The notes beneath the pieces are model-generated. The model did not search any database, was not told the DNA's origin, and was given only the letters and a program-made list of their open reading frames with translations. Both the position numbers and the translations under genes were made by a program. From the NCBI GenBank assembly GCA_964577995.1, contig CAZOBP010000108.1:1-9617 (forward strand): a DNA stretch of 9,617 nucleotides. The letters are read 5' to 3'. Source of the DNA: JAUVXJ01 sp964577995. GTDB taxonomy: Bacteria > Chloroflexota > Anaerolineae > UBA7937 > B3-Chlor. Shown in pieces: positions 5,399-9,617 of the stretch. Numbering within the stretch: position 1 is the stretch's first letter; each line of letters opens with the position of its first letter.

Positions 5399-6391
5399 AT
5401 GTTCTACCTGCTCCACGGCAATGATGAATACCGCCGCTCCCTGGAGCTGGACAAGATGAAGGCCAAGCTGGGCGATCCCACAACCGTCGATCTCAACACA
5501 ACCTTACTCGACGGTCGAAAGGTCACCCTGGATGAAATGGCCTTCGCATGTGATACCCTCCCCTTCCTGTCCGACAAGCGCCTAGTGATCGTCAACGATC
5601 TTGCCGCCCGCCTCGACAAGAGAACAGGCGAAACACCCAGCGAACCCGAGCAGGATTCCGCTTTCCTCGAGCGTCTCGAACAGTACCTTAAGGACCTGCC
5701 GGAGAGCGCCCGACTGGTCTTCCTGGAGAAACGCAAGATTGGCAAGGGCAATCCCATCCGCAGGCTAGTCACGCAAACTGAACACGGGTACGAGCGCGAG
5801 TTCACGCCCCTGCGCCCTGGTGAACTCTCTCGCTGGATCGCCACACGTGCACAGGAGAAAGGGGGGAGGATGGAGCCGGGGGCCATCCGAGTGCTCGCCA
5901 CCTACGTAGGCAACGATCTCCGTCTCCTGGATCACGAGATAGAGAAGCTTCTCACGTACGCAGGCGATGAGAGACCCGTTACAGAGAGAGACGCCGAGCT
6001 CCTGGTCAGCTATGCCCGTGAGTCCGACATCTTCGCCATGGTGGACGCACTCGGCGCACGTGACACCCGGCGGGCGATGGAACTGATGGAGAAGCTCCTG
6101 GCCGAGGGCCAGCGCCCGCTGTATCTCCTCCGTATGATCACCCGGCAGTTCAGGATATTGCTCCAGATCAAGGAACTGCTGAACAGAGGGACCCCAGCCA
6201 CCGACGTCAGGGCGCTGTTGCGCCTGCACCCTTACGTGGCGAAGAAGACAATGGCTCAGGCGCGGAACTTCTCTGTCCCTCAATTGGAGGACATCTACCA
6301 CCGTCTGCTGGAGGTAGAGGTGGCGGTCAAGACGGGAGAACTAGAGGATCACCTCGCGCTCAACCTGTTCGTAGCCGAACTCGGCGGCTAG
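5399..6391 (+). CDS. holA: DNA polymerase III delta subunit
   Basis: HolA is the clamp-loader subunit that opens the beta sliding clamp so it can be loaded on primed DNA. From the ATG at 5399 the product is 330 aa, the usual size. GAGGTG at 5387-5392 sits 6 nt upstream of that ATG, so the in-frame GTG at 5390 is unlikely as a start. The N-terminal domain opens with FYLLHGNDEYRRSLELDKM, the degenerate nucleotide-binding region of delta, which has lost a true P-loop. It continues with ACDTLPFLSDKRLVIVND, the beta-clamp-interacting region with the conserved 'lPff..krlv.v.' pattern. The centre has NDLRLLDHEIEKLLTYAGD, the signature helix of domain II, and the C-terminal part is the helical collar domain (about 215-330). 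It lies 21 nt after the DUF6391 gene, with no promoter visible between them. A small stem, GCGGC-TAGC-GCCGC (6384-6397), spans the stop codon. The next gene is convergent. Confidence 0.94.
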   Translation: MFYLLHGNDEYRRSLELDKMKAKLGDPTTVDLNTTLLDGRKVTLDEMAFACDTLPFLSDKRLVIVNDLAARLDKRTGETPSEPEQDSAFLERLEQYLKDLPESARLVFLEKRKIGKGNPIRRLVTQTEHGYEREFTPLRPGELSRWIATRAQEKGGRMEPGAIRVLATYVGNDLRLLDHEIEKLLTYAGDERPVTERDAELLVSYARESDIFAMVDALGARDTRRAMELMEKLLAEGQRPLYLLRMITRQFRILLQIKELLNRGTPATDVRALLRLHPYVAKKTMAQARNFSVPQLEDIYHRLLEVEVAVKTGELEDHLALNLFVAELGG

Positions 6392-6404
6392 CGCCGCAAG
6401 GTTA

Positions 6405-7864
<1,460 letters not shown>

Positions 7865-7868
<4 letters not shown>

Positions 7869-8164
7869 TCGTCACCCCCGGGGAGCACAGCGTGGACGCG
7901 AAAGAAACCCTCCTCCGCTTCAGGGGCGTTCGCCAGGACATCCTCCGTGGGCAGGGAGGCCCTCGTCACGTCGTCACGTAGCACATCTCCCTGCACCACA
8001 ACGTGCGCCGTAGGGGCCACGGCGCTCGTATCCAGCTCGTTGAGCAAATCAACGTACTCCAGAATGCGGGTTAGATCGATCTCGAGCTGTGCGATCTCGT
8101 CCTCGCTCAGCTCTAGCCTTGCCAGATCGGCTATGTGCTCAACTTCGGAGCGGCTGATGCTCAT
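7865..8164 (-). CDS. gatC: Aspartyl/glutamyl-tRNA(Asn/Gln) amidotransferase subunit C
   Basis: GatC is the small subunit that wraps around the GatA-GatB interface and stabilises GatA. The product is 99 aa, the usual length. It opens with the family pattern SRSEVEHIADLARLELSEDEI (3-23), followed by the helix LTRILEYVDLLNELDTSAVAPTAHV and the loop LRDDVTRASLPTEDVLANAPEAEEGFFRV, which carries the conserved 'LR.D' and 'NAP....gfF.Vp' elements. The ATG at 8164 has GGTGA about 8 nt upstream. It overlaps gatA by 4 nt and follows jag after 45 nt, with no convincing promoter or terminator in that gap. Confidence 0.96.
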
Positions 8165-8209
8165 GAGTCAGTTCACCAGTAAGACAGTACCGAGCCCCAC
8201 GGCCCGCAT

Positions 8210-8926
8210 TCAGTGTCTATCATTTCCCCTGGGCAGGATCACGACCTTGCGGCGACGTCCCTCTCCCGTGCTCTCAGTAGTCACCGATCTGTGATCGCGC
8301 AAGGCCATGTGCACGATGCGCCGCTCGTGTGCGGGCATCGGCTCCAGGGTCACGGCGCGCCCCTCGTCCATCACCCGCTGTGCCATCCTCTCGGCAAGCT
8401 CAGACAGTATCCTCTCTCTCCGCCTCTTGTAGCCACCCACGTCGACGAGGATGTTGACCCAACGCTGGAGCTTCCGGCTGACGATCAGTCTGGTGATGTA
8501 CTGCAAATCACGAAGGGTCTCACCCTGGCGCCCGATGAGGATTCCAAGGTCGTCGCCCTCAACATCCAGGACTACGGGCTGTGCGTCGTCCTCCCCTGGA
8601 TCGCGAACGACCACCGTGGCGTCGATCCCCATGTGGTTCAGGAGATCGCGGACTACCTCCAGGGCGATGCCGCCCATCTCGTCTGCTGCTTGGGGCCCCT
8701 CGGCAGCCCCCGGCTCCCACGGACGCCCCTCGGGCTCGATGATGGTCACCCGGACCCGAGCCTCCTCAGCTCCCAGACCCAAGAGCCCCCGGCTGCCCTT
8801 CGTGAGTACTTCCGTCTCTACCTCACCCGGATCGGCATCCAGTTCCTGCAACGCTTTCTCAATGGCCTGATCTACGTCCCTTGCGGAGACCTCAACGCTT
8901 CTTCCCTTTCTTCCCGGCTTTTCCAT
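8210..8926 (-). CDS. jag: Jag/KhpB RNA-binding protein (Jag_N, KH and R3H domains)
   Basis: Jag (KhpB, EloR) is a cytoplasmic RNA-binding protein; in Firmicutes it partners KhpA and influences cell elongation and division. The 238-aa product has the three expected parts. The Jag_N domain (about 9-62) has KGSRGLLGLG. A linker rich in Glu, Pro and Gly (about 63-84) leads to a KH domain (about 85-165) with the GxxG loop Gly132-Arg-Gln-Gly135 in GILIGRQGETLRDLQYIT. An R3H domain (about 168-235) carries Arg202-x3-His206 in ERRIVHMAL. The ATG at 8926 lies inside the end of yidC, giving a 35-nt overlap. No later in-frame start spares the N-terminal domain, so the overlap is probably real. AGGG a few bases upstream, or GGAGG about 13 nt upstream, may serve as the ribosome binding site. 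The yidC-jag order is widely conserved. Confidence 0.96.
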   Translation of the reverse strand: MEKPGRKGRSVEVSARDVDQAIEKALQELDADPGEVETEVLTKGSRGLLGLGAEEARVRVTIIEPEGRPWEPGAAEGPQAADEMGGIALEVVRDLLNHMGIDATVVVRDPGEDDAQPVVLDVEGDDLGILIGRQGETLRDLQYITRLIVSRKLQRWVNILVDVGGYKRRRERILSELAERMAQRVMDEGRAVTLEPMPAHERRIVHMALRDHRSVTTESTGEGRRRKVVILPRGNDRH

Positions 8927-9617
8927 CTTTCCCTGGTTCCTCCCCCCTGGGAAGCCCTGGTAACCCTGTAGGCAGGGCCTTCAACACATCTCCCCAACCG
9001 GTGGTCAGGCCCTGTTGTATGATCTGTAGCGCGCCCGAGGCAACCCAGTACACCGCCAGCCCCGAGGAGACCTGCAAAGTGATGACACCGAACATGAGCG
9101 GCATCATCACCTGCATGGTGCTGTTCATCTGAGCTTGCGACGGGTCCCCCGCGGGCTGCGCAGTGAGCTTCTGCTGTAGCCAGAAGACGAAAACTACGAG
9201 CACGGGCAACACATACCAGGGATCGGGCCGCCCCAGGTCTAACCATAAGAAGCGGCTGTTCAGCGGCAGCGATCGAGCCGCTATGTCGTGCATGAACGGG
9301 ATCGTATGATATAACCGTTGAGATAGCACCACGAACTGTTCTGGCGTACTCCCCAGGGCTTGATAGATAGACTGATAGAGCCCTATCCAGATAGGCATCT
9401 GGACTAACAGGGGGAGACATCCCATCATGGGGTTGACCCCATACTCCTTGTACAACTCCATGGTGGCGGCCGACAGTTTCTCTCTGTCTTTGGCATACTT
9501 CTTCTGCAGCTTCTGGATCTCGGGCTGCAGGTTTTGCATGGCCTTCATCGACGTAATCTGCCTCTGAGTGAGCGGGAACGTCAGAAGCCGTATCAATACC
9601 GTGAGGCCGATGATGGC
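8892..9617 (-). CDS. yidC: Membrane protein insertase YidC (Oxa1 family), 5' end outside the window
   Basis: YidC inserts and folds proteins in the cytoplasmic membrane, alone or with SecYEG. The visible part is 241 codons, and the frame stays open to the window edge, so the N-terminal signal/first helix lies beyond 9617. A TTG inside the frame at 9596 is not a start, because conserved sequence continues upstream of it (AIIGLTV). The tenth visible residue is the Arg in LIRLLTFPL, corresponding to the conserved groove arginine of bacterial YidC. Next come KAMQNLQPEIQKLQKKYAKD (the cytoplasmic coiled hairpin), NPMMGCLPLLVQMPIWIGLY (a hallmark transmembrane segment), WYVLPVLVVFVFWLQQKL, and MMPLMFGVITLQVSSGLAVYWVAS. 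The C terminus is a Gly/Lys/Arg tail (GKDGKAGKKGKKR), typical of ribosome-contacting tails. Its 3' end overlaps jag by 35 nt. Upstream genes such as rnpA and rpmH are expected but not visible. Confidence 0.97.
   Translation of the reverse strand, partial: AIIGLTVLIRLLTFPLTQRQITSMKAMQNLQPEIQKLQKKYAKDREKLSAATMELYKEYGVNPMMGCLPLLVQMPIWIGLYQSIYQALGSTPEQFVVLSQRLYHTIPFMHDIAARSLPLNSRFLWLDLGRPDPWYVLPVLVVFVFWLQQKLTAQPAGDPSQAQMNSTMQVMMPLMFGVITLQVSSGLAVYWVASGALQIIQQGLTTGWGDVLKALPTGLPGLPRGEEPGKDGKAGKKGKKR

Noticed and set aside
8213..8971. Plus-strand reading frame of 252 codons
   Set aside because: Antisense to jag, whose KH and R3H motifs are unmistakable; no recognisable domain in the plus frame.
9594..9596. 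TTG as the start of yidC
   Set aside because: The frame is open to the window edge, and the codons before it (AIIGLTV) continue the conserved first transmembrane region that carries the groove arginine, so the gene is cut by the window edge.

Overview
The window looks like a chromosomal segment of a GC-rich bacterium, most likely a Chloroflexota member of the Anaerolineae/Dehalococcoidia kind. The grounds are a UPF0182 membrane protein, a DUF6391 protein next to holA, the order yidC-jag-gatC-gatA, small exported proteins with a Cys-x-x-x-Cys-Trp-x-Gly-Leu motif, and intergenic repeats of a kind I associate with that phylum. The phylum call is an inference from gene content and style; the window has no rRNA or other marker that settles it.

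Layout: (1) Bases 78-1054, minus strand: two overlapping genes for small secreted, probably lipid-anchored proteins of unknown function. A near-consensus sigma-70-type promoter at 1239-1267 precedes them, with a leader of about 180 nt that can fold in more than one way. (2) Bases about 1270-1830: a gene-free stretch packed with repeats. It holds two direct copies of an imperfect repeat of about 110 bp, each opening with a 39-nt hairpin, a third divergent hairpin copy in the opposite orientation, and an 88-bp C/T-rich inverted-repeat element between the two direct copies. (3) Bases 1919-4597, plus strand: a large UPF0182 membrane protein. (4) Bases 4598-4876: an intergenic region with short stem-loops and an extended -10 promoter. 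(5) Bases 4877-6391, plus strand: a DUF6391 protein and holA (DNA polymerase III delta subunit), 21 nt apart and probably one operon. (6) Bases 6405-9617, minus strand: gatA, gatC, jag/khpB and yidC, transcribed from yidC towards gatA and cut by the window edge inside yidC. The two operons converge with only 13 bp between stop codons.

Functionally, the right half is core housekeeping: membrane-protein insertion (YidC) with the RNA-binding protein Jag/KhpB, two of the three subunits of the tRNA-dependent amidotransferase (GatC, GatA; gatB is not here), and the clamp-loader delta subunit on the other strand. yidC-jag usually lies downstream of rpmH-rnpA, so the missing flank beyond 9617 may hold those genes. 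The left half is accessory: lipoprotein-like genes and a repeat-rich spacer.

I see no convincing new multi-gene system. The best leads are the hairpin family at 1326-1745, whose apical stems differ by compensatory changes, and the HxxEH plus HPxCGTN residues of the DUF6391 protein, which suggest a metal site.
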